64,000 nucleotides of DNA from contig CAVSDJ010000007.1 of assembly GCA_963726785.1 (NCBI GenBank), forward strand, positions 930,001 through 994,000. Reading direction: 5' to 3'. The notes beneath the pieces were generated by a model that saw nothing but the letters and a program-made list of their open reading frames with translations, had not been told where the DNA came from and searched no databases. Position 1 is the stretch's first letter; each line of letters opens with the position of its first letter. The stretch comes from DATEKX01 sp963726785. GTDB lineage: Bacteria; Acidobacteriota; Blastocatellia; UBA7656. A program made the translations under genes and the position numbers. Shown here piece after piece: positions 36,686 to 44,533 of this stretch.

Positions 36686-37531
36686 TCATGCGAGCGCGCG
36701 CTTGAGGTAATCCGTCGCCTCGCGCACGGCTTCGGTCGGATTTTCCGACTCTGGCTCGTATTCGATGTTTGCCGCGTACTTGAACTTTATCTTTTTAAGC
36801 AGCTTCATCGTCTCTTGAATCGGCGTCGCTCCGTGACCGAATCTTTTCCCAGTGCGCGCCGCGTCTTTGTCTCTATCTTTGATATGCAAACTCACGATGC
36901 GACTGTGATGCTCGCGGATGAAAGAGACAGGGTCAAAGCCTGCGGCATAAAAATGTCCGATGTCTAGATTGATGCTCAAATACTCTGACGCGCCTTTGAG
37001 CGCGTCCATAAAATCCTGCGGCGTCTCGAACTCCTGCGTGCGGTCTCCCTTGTACCAGGCTTCGCCGAACCAGTGATTATGAAGACCCATTTTAATCTTA
37101 TATTTCTGACACCACTGGTCGAGTCGCGGCACGATTGGTTTTTTCACCGAAGCCGTCATGACGTTTGTGCCTAACAGCAGCGCGCCGCTGTAACCGCGAT
37201 CAAGCAACTCGTCATTTGACGTCGCGGGAAAGTTGACGCAATAGGCGCTGACGCGAATGCCTGCGTCATCGAATTTTTTCTTCGTCGCCTTGAAATCGGC
37301 TTCCGAAGCCTTTTTCGGGTCAAGGTGCCCATCCCAAAGCTCAATGCTGCTTAAACCGCAGGCGCGCATCGCTTCGATCATCTTGTCTATGTCGAAGCGG
37401 CGAAACGTATAGCTCTGCACTCCGACCTGTATGCCAGAAAAGACAGAAGGCTTCACCTTGCCTTGCAGGCTCAAACCTGCGACGGCTCCGAGCAGTCCGA
37501 CAGCAAACTCTCTGCGAGTGAGATAATCCAT
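36686..37531 (-). CDS. sugar phosphate isomerase/epimerase, Tat-type signal
   Basis: A 281-residue xylose-isomerase-like TIM barrel. The N-terminus LTRREFAVGLLGAVAGLSL has the twin-arginine export motif, so the enzyme probably acts in the periplasm. Family motifs include VQSYTFR at the barrel start, the metal-binding segments MGLHNHW and LNLDIGHFYAAG-like INLDIGHFYAAG, VSLHIKDRD and AANIEYEPES near the C-terminus. Such proteins commonly accompany GMC dehydrogenases and DUF1080 hydrolases in oligosaccharide 3-keto pathways, either as isomerase or as a keto-sugar lyase. The stop overlaps an alternative ATG of the next (GMC 1) gene (ATGA), so the two are translated together. Confidence 0.85.
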   Translation of the reverse strand: MDYLTRREFAVGLLGAVAGLSLQGKVKPSVFSGIQVGVQSYTFRRFDIDKMIEAMRACGLSSIELWDGHLDPKKASEADFKATKKKFDDAGIRVSAYCVNFPATSNDELLDRGYSGALLLGTNVMTASVKKPIVPRLDQWCQKYKIKMGLHNHWFGEAWYKGDRTQEFETPQDFMDALKGASEYLSINLDIGHFYAAGFDPVSFIREHHSRIVSLHIKDRDKDAARTGKRFGHGATPIQETMKLLKKIKFKYAANIEYEPESENPTEAVREATDYLKRALA

Positions 37532-37685
37532 TGCGACTTCCCTTTCGCCCGATCTTGATTATATTGCGTTGCGATTGGTCGCATTATATGAGCGAGCGGG
37601 GCATAGGTCAAACCAACCCGTTCGCTACCGCTCGCGATACTGTTTCTATATAATCGGTCGCGCTATTATCAACAGGAGGGCGAAA

Positions 37686-39396
37686 GTGGCAAAGCAGAAA
37701 ATCTATGACGCAATCATCATCGGGTCGGGAGGGGCTGGCGGCATGGCTGCCAAAGAATTGACCGAGCGAGGACTCGAAGTGCTTGTGCTGGAAGCAGGCC
37801 CGCCCGTAAACCCGCAGCGTGATCTCAGCGGGCATCGCTGGCCTTATGAATCAATGTATCGCGGATTCGGCCCGCCGGGCTGGAAAGACCGCGATCAGTG
37901 GATGCAGGCGACTGCGGGCGAATTCAGCCGTCACTTTTACGTCAAAGACACAGAGCATCCTTACACGACTGAGCCGGGCAAGCCTTTCCTCTGGGTGCGC
38001 GCTCGAATAGTCGGCGGCAAGACTCTTCACTGGGGCAGGATGTCCTATCGCTTCTCGGATCTCGATTTCAAAGCGGCTTCCAATGACGGTTTCGGCGACG
38101 ACTGGCCCATCTCTTACAAAGAGATGGAACCTTACTACACTCGCGCCGAAGAGTTCATTGGCGTTAGCGGCAACCGCGACGGGTTGCCGCAATTGCCCGA
38201 CGGAAATTTCATGCCGCCGATGAATCTCAATTGCGGTGAGCAGATGCTTAGGAAAGGAGCAAATAAGACGGGACGGGCAGCCATACCGATGCGGCTTGCG
38301 ATGTTGACGGCAAAGCCCAAGCCGCATATGAGAGGCCGCCAAAAGTGTCATTACTGCGGTAACTGCGGCGACGGCTGCGACGTGGGCGCGATGTTCAATT
38401 CTTTAAGCTCGACTCTTCCTGTCGCGCAAGCGACGGGCCGAATGACGCTCAGGCCAAATTCCGTTGTGCGCCATATCCTTGTTGATACGAACACGGGCAA
38501 GGCGAAAGGCGTGGCAGTCGTTGACCGTGTGACGCGCGAAGAGTTTGAAGCTCTGGGCCGCGTCATAGTGCTCGCGGCTTCGACGCTCGAATCAACGCGC
38601 ATAATGTTGAACTCGAAATCGCGCCAGCACCCAAACGGCATGGGCAATTCTTCGGGCGTGTTGGGTCATTATCTTGTTGATCATTTCGGCGGAATAGGAG
38701 CGTCGGGATTTTTCCACATTCTCGCGGGTCGCGCGACGGTGAACGAAGACGGCAAAACTAGCGGCCTGCTCGTGCCTCGATTCCGCAACATAAGCCGCGA
38801 GACGAAGCAGCAGCGGTTCATTCGCGGCTACGGGTTCGAGTGCGGGTCGGGCGCGCGAATGTTTCCCTCGCTGGCAAAAAATCCCGACTACACGGCGGGG
38901 TTCGGCTCGGAGTTCAAGAAGCGCGTGCGGCATTACTACACTTCGCCCATCGGGATGACCGTGCGGGCAGAGATGCTTCCGCGATTTGAGAACTACGTCG
39001 AGATTGATCCCGACGGGGTTGTTGATGCGTGGGGCATCCCTGTGCTGAAAGTTCATATAGAGTATTCCGACAACGAGCGAGAGATGGCGCGCGATGCCGC
39101 AGCGACAAGCGAAGAGATGCTGCGCGCGGCTGGCGCAGAAGTGGTCGCGACCGGGGGCCGTATGAGCGCGCCCGGTCGCATCATTCATGAAGCTTGGCAC
39201 GGCGCGCATGGGCAGCGATCCGAAGACGAGCGTGCTGAACAAATTTAATCAGAGCTGGGATGTGAAGAATTTGTTTGTAATTGACGGCGCTTCGTTCGTG
39301 TCGCAAGCGAACCAGAACCCGACGCTCACAATACTCGCGCTCACCATGAGAGCGTGCGAATACATGGCAGGCGAGAGCAAGCGCGGCAACTTGTGA
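37686..39396 (+). CDS. GMC-family FAD-dependent dehydrogenase 2 (one frameshift)
   Basis: Paralogue of GMC 1, about 569 residues after repair, divergent from the isomerase gene. FAD site IYDAIIIGSGGAGGMAAKEL, loop GGKTLHWGRMS, DDWPISYKEMEPYY and the same Cys cluster CHYCGNCGDGC are present. One extra base near 39192-39194 (GAAGCTTGGCACGG) shifts the frame: HEA should continue GTARMGSDPKTSVLNKFNQ, which is found in the second frame to 39396 with the terminal FVSQANQNPTLTILALTMR. Start is GTG at 37686 with GGAGG upstream; an ATG much further upstream would add an unrelated leader. It likely oxidises a sugar hydroxyl. Confidence 0.85.
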
Positions 39397-39490
39397 TTAT
39401 AGATTTTGGATTTTGGATTAAAGGAATGATTGTATTGGTTTCATTTTGGATTCAACTCCCGCAATCCAAAATCTAAAATCCAAAATTGGG
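39397..39490. repeat. TTTTGGATTTTGGATT inverted repeat
   Basis: AT-rich imperfect palindrome. The left arm 39403-39419 is ATTTTGGATTTTGGATT; the right arm 39463-39486 is its complement with one inserted block, separated by about 43 bases. It lies directly after the GMC 2 stop and ends just before the SD of the next gene. Confidence 0.75.
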
Positions 39491-39498
39491 AGGATTCG

Positions 39499-40140
39499 AT
39501 GTTATTCAATAAGCAAAAGCGCGCACCGCAGCGAGCAGCGTCAAAATTAAAACTCCATTCGTTCGCCGCGCTGTTGAAAGAGCGTCGCTTCGACGGGAGT
39601 TTTGAGGTCGCAGGATCAAGCTACCGGTTCACATACGCTCCGGCTAAGGCAGAAATCGCAGGGCAAAAGCTTCTACTGCGGGGCCGGTTTCAGGTGACGA
39701 ATTCGCGCGGCCAGACCCGCTCAAGGGAAAACGTAGGCGCGTTGCTTGCGAGCACTCAAGGCGGAGTAGGCACGGCTCCGGTCAGGTCGCAGGCTCTTAT
39801 CGGCGGAGTCGTCCCTTCTCAGCCTGCGGTTCCCACACCTCAACAGCCTTCGACGACAAGCGCCGACAGCAAACCGCTGCCTGTAGTCGAGAGCACAGGC
39901 CCGCTCTCATTTTGCGGCGTGATGTATTTTCGGCTTGAGCCGCTCGATGGGCCTCAGCTAGGCGTAGCGGCTGATTTGAGCCGGATTCAACTCAACGCGC
40001 GGCTCGCGCCTGCCGATAACGCAGGGCGCACGCTGCATGGAATTTACAGCGCGATAGTCGAAGCGCTTTACGTCAGCTCGGCAGACCGAAGACTCGCGAC
40101 CGCAGCGGTCGCCGAGCTTAACAAGGCGCTCGAAGGATAA
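39499..40140 (+). CDS. hypothetical protein with Pro/Thr-rich linker
   Basis: A 213-residue cytoplasmic-looking protein starting at ATG 39499, supported by GGGAGG 5 bases upstream; a longer in-frame start would read through the palindromic repeat. The N-terminal part (residues about 15-75) is beta-rich (FDGSFEVAGSSYRFTYAP, KLLLRGRFQV); a Pro/Thr/Ser-rich linker (about 110-140) leads to a second beta-rich part and a helical C-terminus (SSADRRLATAAVAELNKALEG). No family recognised. It is transcribed in the same direction as GMC 2 and converges with msrA one base apart. Confidence 0.6.
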   Translation: MLFNKQKRAPQRAASKLKLHSFAALLKERRFDGSFEVAGSSYRFTYAPAKAEIAGQKLLLRGRFQVTNSRGQTRSRENVGALLASTQGGVGTAPVRSQALIGGVVPSQPAVPTPQQPSTTSADSKPLPVVESTGPLSFCGVMYFRLEPLDGPQLGVAADLSRIQLNARLAPADNAGRTLHGIYSAIVEALYVSSADRRLATAAVAELNKALEG

Positions 40141-40141
40141 G

Positions 40142-40807
40142 CTACTTCGATACGTACAGGTCGGGAAATTCTTTGCGAAGATTTGCCAGCTTCGGCAGAT
40201 CGTGGTGCCTGATGTATGGCTCGTTTGGATGATTTACGGCGTAGTCCTGATGATATGCTTCAGCTTTATAATACGCCTTGAGTGCGACGACCTCAGTCAC
40301 GATAGGCCGATCAAAGATTTTAGCCTTGTTTAGCTGATCTACGTAGCTTTCTGCAATACGCTTCTGGTCTTCGTTAGAGTAAAAGATAGCCGAGCGATAT
40401 TGAGTGCCAACGTCAGGGCCTTGCCTGTTTAGCTGCGTAGGATCATGCGCTATGGAAAAAAAGATTTTGAGAAGCTGACCATAAGAGATTTGCGACGGAT
40501 CATAAGTGATCTGGACGGATTCGGCGTGCCCCGTGTCGCCTGCGGAGACCTTATCATAATGAGCAGTCTTGGCTGACCCGCCGGAGTATCCAGACGAAGC
40601 GCCTATGACTCCCTTTACGTGATCGAACACGGCTTCGATGCCCCAAAAGCACCCTCCGGCAATGACAGCGGTTTGCTCGCCCTTTGCCGTCGCGAGAGGC
40701 GAGTCAACGACCGGGTCAGGGATTCGCACAGAGGCAGTGGCCGTATTGCAAGCTAACGAAGTGATGAGGGGAAAGATGGCAAGCAGACTGAAAAGAAAAC
40801 GGAACAT
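40142..40807 (-). CDS. msrA: lipoprotein peptide-methionine (S)-S-oxide reductase
   Basis: Reduces the S-epimer of methionine sulfoxide in damaged proteins. The 221-residue product has a lipoprotein signal (LLAIFPLITSLAC), so it acts in the periplasm or on the membrane. The active-site motif is GGCFWGIEA with the catalytic cysteine, and conserved GDTGHAESVQITYDP and GTQYRSAIFY follow. The C-terminus lacks an obvious resolving Cys. GGAGG precedes the ATG. No msrB is adjacent. Confidence 0.93.
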   Translation of the reverse strand: MFRFLFSLLAIFPLITSLACNTATASVRIPDPVVDSPLATAKGEQTAVIAGGCFWGIEAVFDHVKGVIGASSGYSGGSAKTAHYDKVSAGDTGHAESVQITYDPSQISYGQLLKIFFSIAHDPTQLNRQGPDVGTQYRSAIFYSNEDQKRIAESYVDQLNKAKIFDRPIVTEVVALKAYYKAEAYHQDYAVNHPNEPYIRHHDLPKLANLRKEFPDLYVSK

Positions 40808-40986
40808 AAAAAAATCCTCCTGAATATTAATACCATAAAGCCTTTGAAATAATCCCGCCGGTATAACTAATTTGTGGAGAAACTGCTACGGCCACGATCG
40901 CTGTGGTGAAGCGCGGGCAGCACATCCGGCATCGGCATTGATGGATAAATGAGAAACTTGCTTCGCGGCCTCCGCTGCATATTACT

Positions 40987-41751
40987 GTTAGACGCCGTTG
41001 TTCTTACGTGTCTGTGGTTACTTCTGAATATAGCTCAGCCTGTCCCATTAGCCAGTTTGCAGCTTGGTGTCGCTCTTGTGCAATACTCAGACATTCCTGC
41101 CAGGATTCCTCTGACGCTCTACTGATCGGCTTGTCTCCGATTGCCAGATCATTCTCAACGAAGCGCAGACCATGAAGTTCCAGCGGGCCAAACCAACTCT
41201 TCTTTGCAAACTCAACAAAATCCATCGGAGCGTGATCGAGTGAGTATTGGCGAAGTCTCCAGTGCAATGAAAACATGGATCCAGCAAACCGCTTCAACTC
41301 ATCAAGATTTCGTGTCTCTGGATTATTAAGGGCTGTAAAGGCTTCATCCTGCATAAATCCCAAATCTTCTGCTATCCCTGGCGAATCCACTATCTCGTCA
41401 TGAGGAAGGAGTTCGGTTTTCTTCAAGGCCCAAGCCAGAACTGCCAATCCTTCGCCACGCCAACTTGCATCAATAGTCTTTTGTCTCGGCAGAGTCCCTA
41501 AAGGAGAAGTAAGTAGATCGGATTCCTGTTTCTCAATTTCATCTGCCAATCCCAAATCATAAAGCCAATTCAGGAGGTCTTCGCGGAAGCGTTCTGCCTC
41601 GTTATTACCGGCATCAGGTTCGATACCGCTACGGCATACAACGGCTGAAAGCACGAGCGCTCTTTGTGCAATGCGAAGAGGATTAGGAGGCACCAGGATT
41701 GGTTCATCGGTTTCTGACATATTGCTCGCCTTCTGCATTCAGACGTCTAAC
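40987..41751. mobile_element. candidate integron-type gene cassette carrying DUF4272
   Basis: The DUF4272 gene is bounded by GTTAGAC at 40987-40993 and its complement GTCTAAC at 41745-41751, both matching the GTTRRRY/RYYYAAC core of integron recombination sites, and fills almost the whole interval. The sequence before the first core, CTCCGCTGCATAT, recurs before a GTTAGGC at 44494-44500. No integrase gene and no complete folded attC site could be identified, so this is a candidate. Confidence 0.4.
41004..41720 (-). CDS. DUF4272 protein
   Basis: A 238-residue soluble protein from ATG 41720 (an ATG at 41738 would add six residues). The N-terminal RIAQRALVLSAVVCRSGIE and the later ASWRGEGLAVLAWALKKTEL match DUF4272, a family of unknown function frequent in genomic islands. 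No signal or membrane segment. It fills almost the entire interval between two integron-type core sites. Confidence 0.75.
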   Translation of the reverse strand: MSETDEPILVPPNPLRIAQRALVLSAVVCRSGIEPDAGNNEAERFREDLLNWLYDLGLADEIEKQESDLLTSPLGTLPRQKTIDASWRGEGLAVLAWALKKTELLPHDEIVDSPGIAEDLGFMQDEAFTALNNPETRNLDELKRFAGSMFSLHWRLRQYSLDHAPMDFVEFAKKSWFGPLELHGLRFVENDLAIGDKPISRASEESWQECLSIAQERHQAANWLMGQAELYSEVTTDT

Positions 41752-41805
41752 GACTCGCACCCCGATGAAATTGCCGTATGAAAGTATTGGGTCCATAGTT
41801 TTCTC

Positions 41806-42207
41806 TTAAACAGATAAAACACTGGCTGGCTTAGGCGCTCCTTGCAGTTGAACTGGCATCTGAGGGGCGCAGCAGACTTTTATAAGCCGCTCCCGGTCGC
41901 GCTGCATCTCTTTGTCTTGCGCGAACCAAGCCTGGGTATCCGCAAGCAATTGAGCGGCATACTGGTCGGCAGGCACGTTGATACGGTAGTGCATCCACTT
42001 CCCATCACGTCTGGCCGCAACGATACCCGCACGTCGCAAGTAAGCCAGATGCCTCGATATTTTGGGCTGGTTCGTTCCCAAGATTTCGACAAAGAAACAG
42101 ACGCACACCTCACCGTCACTAATCAGGTTAAGAAGCCTCAAGCGCGTGCGGTTTGCCAACGCTCGAAACAGCATCTCCATATCAAACTTCTTGTCCGCTT
42201 TTCTCAT
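41806..42207 (-). CDS. arsR: ArsR/SmtB-family arsenic repressor
   Basis: A 133-residue winged-helix repressor from ATG 42207. Helix-turn-helix TNQPKISRHLAYLRRAGIVAARRDGKWMHYRI and the sensor motif GEVCVCFF (CxC of the As(III) site in ArsR) are present; a CC pair (VCCAP) lies near the C-terminus. It controls the divergent arsI operon from an operator between the two genes and releases DNA on binding arsenite or antimonite. An upstream in-frame ATG exists but would run through the promoter. Confidence 0.9.
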   Translation of the reverse strand: MRKADKKFDMEMLFRALANRTRLRLLNLISDGEVCVCFFVEILGTNQPKISRHLAYLRRAGIVAARRDGKWMHYRINVPADQYAAQLLADTQAWFAQDKEMQRDRERLIKVCCAPQMPVQLQGAPKPASVLSV

Positions 42208-42213
42208 AATAAT

Positions 42214-42221
42214 AGTATAGC
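42214..42221 (-). promoter_or_regulatory. extended -10 of arsR
   Basis: On the minus strand TGC-TATACT forms an extended -10 element ending about 7 bases before ATG 42207. No good -35 accompanies it. The predicted start point falls near the ATG, so the arsR message may be leaderless. Confidence 0.35.
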
Positions 42222-42228
42222 ACGATAA

Positions 42229-42244
42229 ATATGTCTTGACATAT
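42229..42244. promoter_or_regulatory. ArsR operator, perfect dyad
   Basis: ATATGTC-TT-GACATAT is a perfect 7-bp inverted repeat lying on the -35 of the arsI promoter, between the divergent arsR and arsI genes. The size and position match ArsR-family operators. Confidence 0.6.
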
Positions 42245-42264
42245 ATGATTTCTGAAACTATCAT
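42236..42264 (+). promoter_or_regulatory. sigma-70 promoter of arsI
   Basis: TTGACA (42236-42241), 17-base spacer, TATCAT (42259-42264). The -35 sits inside the ArsR dyad, so binding would block polymerase. The start codon of arsI is 41 bases after the -10. Confidence 0.7.
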
Positions 42265-42305
42265 CCGTCATATTCGTTTGGACAGATATGAAAGGTGGAT
42301 AGAAG

Positions 42306-42773
42306 ATGACTACAGATACAGATAATCAAATAAAGACTCTCAAAGCGCACCTCGCGCTTAATGTGAAAGACGTAAAGCAGAGCACAGAGTTTTACAAGAA
42401 GATGCTCGGCATTGAACCTAGTAAAGTGCGAACCGGCTATGCCAAGTTCGACGTGCATAACCCGCCGCTTAACCTGACTCTTAATCAGGTGCCGTTTAAC
42501 GAGCGCGGGGCATTGTCGCACTTAGGGATACAAGTTTCTTCAACAGATGACGTGCTCAAAATGCGCGAAAACTGGATGGCGGCAGGGCTGGTTACTAAAG
42601 ACGAAATGCAGACCGACTGCTGCTACGCGGTGCAGGATAAGACCTGGGTGCATGATCCTGATGGTAATGAGTGGGAAGTCTTCGTCGTACTCGAAGACAA
42701 CCTCCCTGAAAAAGCAGCCGCTTCTTGTGAACTAAACGCGTGCTGCGCGCCAACGGTTTCGCTGAGTAAGTAG
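42306..42773 (+). CDS. arsI: ArsI/CadI-type VOC metalloenzyme (putative organoarsenical C-As lyase)
   Basis: A 155-residue vicinal-oxygen-chelate protein. KAHLALNVKDVKQSTEFYKKMLG and SHLGIQV supply metal ligands; QTDCCYAVQDKTWVHDPDGN carries the vicinal cysteine pair and terminal ligands typical of ArsI, which breaks the C-As bond of trivalent organoarsenicals, and of CadI. The C-terminus holds extra cysteines (ASCELNACCAP). Divergent from arsR and followed by arsC, with a remnant of a second copy in between. In a cluster without arsM or an efflux pump its substrate would be imported organoarsenic. Confidence 0.88.
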   Translation: MTTDTDNQIKTLKAHLALNVKDVKQSTEFYKKMLGIEPSKVRTGYAKFDVHNPPLNLTLNQVPFNERGALSHLGIQVSSTDDVLKMRENWMAAGLVTKDEMQTDCCYAVQDKTWVHDPDGNEWEVFVVLEDNLPEKAAASCELNACCAPTVSLSK

Positions 42774-42808
42774 TCTCGCTTATCAAACGCATAGTATGGA
42801 GGCAAGTG

Positions 42809-42865
42809 ATGGAGAGACCGGAAGCCAAACCCATAAACACCTTGAAGGCGCACATTGCTATTTAA
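42809..42865 (+). pseudogene. truncated second arsI-like start
   Basis: ATG 42809 with GGAGG upstream opens an 18-codon frame, MERPEAKPINTLKAHIAI, then TAA. The end TLKAHIAI mirrors the arsI N-terminus KTLKAHLAL. This looks like the stump of a duplicated VOC gene whose body was deleted, leaving the start joined to the arsC leader. Confidence 0.5.
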
Positions 42866-42881
42866 GATTTAGTGAGGAGTT

Positions 42882-43373
42882 ATGAGTAAAAATCAGCCGT
42901 ATAAAATCTTGTTCTTATGCACCGGCAATTCAGCCAGGAGCATACTGGCGGAATATCTGATTAGGCGAATCGGGCGAGATAAATTTGAGTCTTACAGCGC
43001 GGGCAGTTTTCCCACCGGCCAAGTGAATCCGTTCGCTCTGCGCGTGTTAAAAGATCTCTACCACATTGACGCGAGCGAGGCCCGGAGCAAATCGTGGGAT
43101 GAGTACAAAGAGATACAGTTTGATTTCGTGGTGACGGTTTGTGACAACGCACGCGAGTCGTGTCCGTACTGGCCCGGTCAGCCGATCATTGCACACTGGG
43201 GGCTTCCCGACCCGGCAGAAGCCAAAGGGAGTGATGAGGAGATAGTCCGAGAGTTCAAGCAAGCGGCGTTCACGCTTCAGCGACGCATCGAATTATTTTG
43301 CTCGCTGCCGATAGGGAAGCTGGACCGGCTCAAGCTGGAGCAGATGACGCGAGATATAGGCGAGGCTGAATGA
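42882..43373 (+). CDS. arsC: arsenate reductase, LMW-phosphatase type
   Basis: A 163-residue arsenate reductase of the thioredoxin-coupled family: N-terminal P-loop FLCTGNSARS with the nucleophilic Cys, then VVTVCDNARESCPYWPG, which carries the redox cysteine pair, and the general acid in LPDPAEA. It converts arsenate to arsenite. GAGGAG precedes the ATG. Neither an ArsB nor an Acr3 efflux gene is adjacent. Confidence 0.93.
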   Translation: MSKNQPYKILFLCTGNSARSILAEYLIRRIGRDKFESYSAGSFPTGQVNPFALRVLKDLYHIDASEARSKSWDEYKEIQFDFVVTVCDNARESCPYWPGQPIIAHWGLPDPAEAKGSDEEIVREFKQAAFTLQRRIELFCSLPIGKLDRLKLEQMTRDIGEAE

Positions 43374-43412
43374 TTGAGTTTCAAGCATTAACTTAGAAAG
43401 CGAGGGTTAAGA

Positions 43413-44183
43413 ATGCGTGTTTGTAGAATAGGATTAATCATCAGCGTTTTGGTCGTCAATTCGTTTGCTCAAGACCCATTGAAGACATTGCCAAAGGCAT
43501 ATAAGTTACAGTTTGAAAATGAATGGGTGAAGGTGGTTCGCGTTCACTACGCACCGCATGAGAAGCTTCCGGCGCATGAGCACACGCCGATGGCTTCGGC
43601 CTATGTTTACTTGACCGATGGCGGCCCTGTCGTTTTTAACCATGTTGATAAAGATTATGGAGCCGTCACGAGGCCAGCCACCAAAGCGGGAAGCTTCCGC
43701 GTCTATCGTGGCATTCAAGAGCATCACGAGGTTGAAAACAAGTCTGATCTGGCGAGCGATTTTCTGCGGGTCGAGTTCAAAACTGATCCCATAGACGAGA
43801 AGACTTTAAGAGGTCGTTTCTTCCGTGAAGAATATCCAGCGGGTGAGAACTTTCAAAAGGTGCAGTTCGAGAATGAGCAAATCCGCATCACGCGCCTAGT
43901 ATGCGCGCCGGGCAAAAGGCTTGATATAGACACAAGCTCAGGCAAACCAGCTTTAATGATCGCCTTATCTTCTGCACAACTAAAAGTGAGCCAGAGCAAA
44001 GGCGGCTCTAAAAAGGTGAAACTCGATCTGGGGCAATCGAGATGGATTGATGGAAACCAGCAAGAACAGCTCACACATGCGGGTGATGCGCCGGTGGAAT
44101 TGCTGAGGTTTGATTTCAAAACCATGCCACTTTCTAAAGAAGCCATTGAGAAAAGCAAGAAGCATGAGCATCCAAAAAGCTGA
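43413..44183 (+). CDS. secreted two-domain cupin protein
   Basis: A 256-residue exported protein (signal IGLIISVLVVNSFA) with two cupin-like halves. The first has a metal-site-like HYAPHEKLPAHEHT with the HxH set; the second (residues about 145-245: QFENEQIRITRLVCAPGKRLD) lacks the histidines, so it is probably structural. The duplicated opening (LQFENEWVKVVRVHYAP and VQFENEQIRITRLVCAP) shows internal duplication. Ligand unknown. It follows arsC by 39 bases and is likely co-transcribed. Confidence 0.75.
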   Translation: MRVCRIGLIISVLVVNSFAQDPLKTLPKAYKLQFENEWVKVVRVHYAPHEKLPAHEHTPMASAYVYLTDGGPVVFNHVDKDYGAVTRPATKAGSFRVYRGIQEHHEVENKSDLASDFLRVEFKTDPIDEKTLRGRFFREEYPAGENFQKVQFENEQIRITRLVCAPGKRLDIDTSSGKPALMIALSSAQLKVSQSKGGSKKVKLDLGQSRWIDGNQQEQLTHAGDAPVELLRFDFKTMPLSKEAIEKSKKHEHPKS

Positions 44184-44355
44184 GTTTAATGTTGAGTTGA
44201 TTCACGGCGGTTTTTACAAAGTGCTACACGGAAAAATAAAGGCATTGAATCTCGAATCGTTGGCAAAGCCATGTAACGTGCTCGAATGTCAACCGGGTGA
44301 TTTGCTGGCGCTTATTGAAAATAATGACAACGCCAAGCGAAAGAAAAATGAGTGA
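44164..44355 (+). CDS. small uncharacterised protein overlapping the cupin gene
   Basis: A 63-residue frame beginning at ATG 44164, 20 bases inside the end of the cupin gene. It encodes FNVELIHGGFYKVLHGKIK and CQPGDLLALIENN. No family recognised; may be a translated small protein or chance. Confidence 0.3.
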   Translation: MSIQKAEFNVELIHGGFYKVLHGKIKALNLESLAKPCNVLECQPGDLLALIENNDNAKRKKNE

Positions 44356-44480
44356 ATTGCGATTCTTGAAACCGAAAGGTAGAAGCCCCGCGCAAAGTGA
44401 TGAACGATGAAACAGCTAAAGGCAGCGAGCGAGTGAGCGCCGCGAAGGCTGTAATCGAATTCGCGTTTATCGGTGGCTCC

Positions 44481-44503
44481 GCTGCATATGTTTGTTAGGC
44501 GCT
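44481..44503 (+). repeat. integron-core-like repeat, second copy
   Basis: GCTGCATATGTTTGTTAGGC (44481-44500) repeats the sequence preceding GTTAGAC at 40987, sharing CTCCGCTGCATAT and the GTTAG(A/G)CGC end. It lies just beyond the 3' end of the OPT gene, which reads on the minus strand towards it. Confidence 0.45.
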
Positions 44504-44533
44504 CGTTGCCTATTGCCGTCTCGGTTTGCTTTA

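Noticed and set aside
41745..41834. A complete attC site between the DUF4272 gene and arsR
   Set aside because: A GCCTAAG near 41830 could be the other core, but the halves do not pair, so no full site is called.
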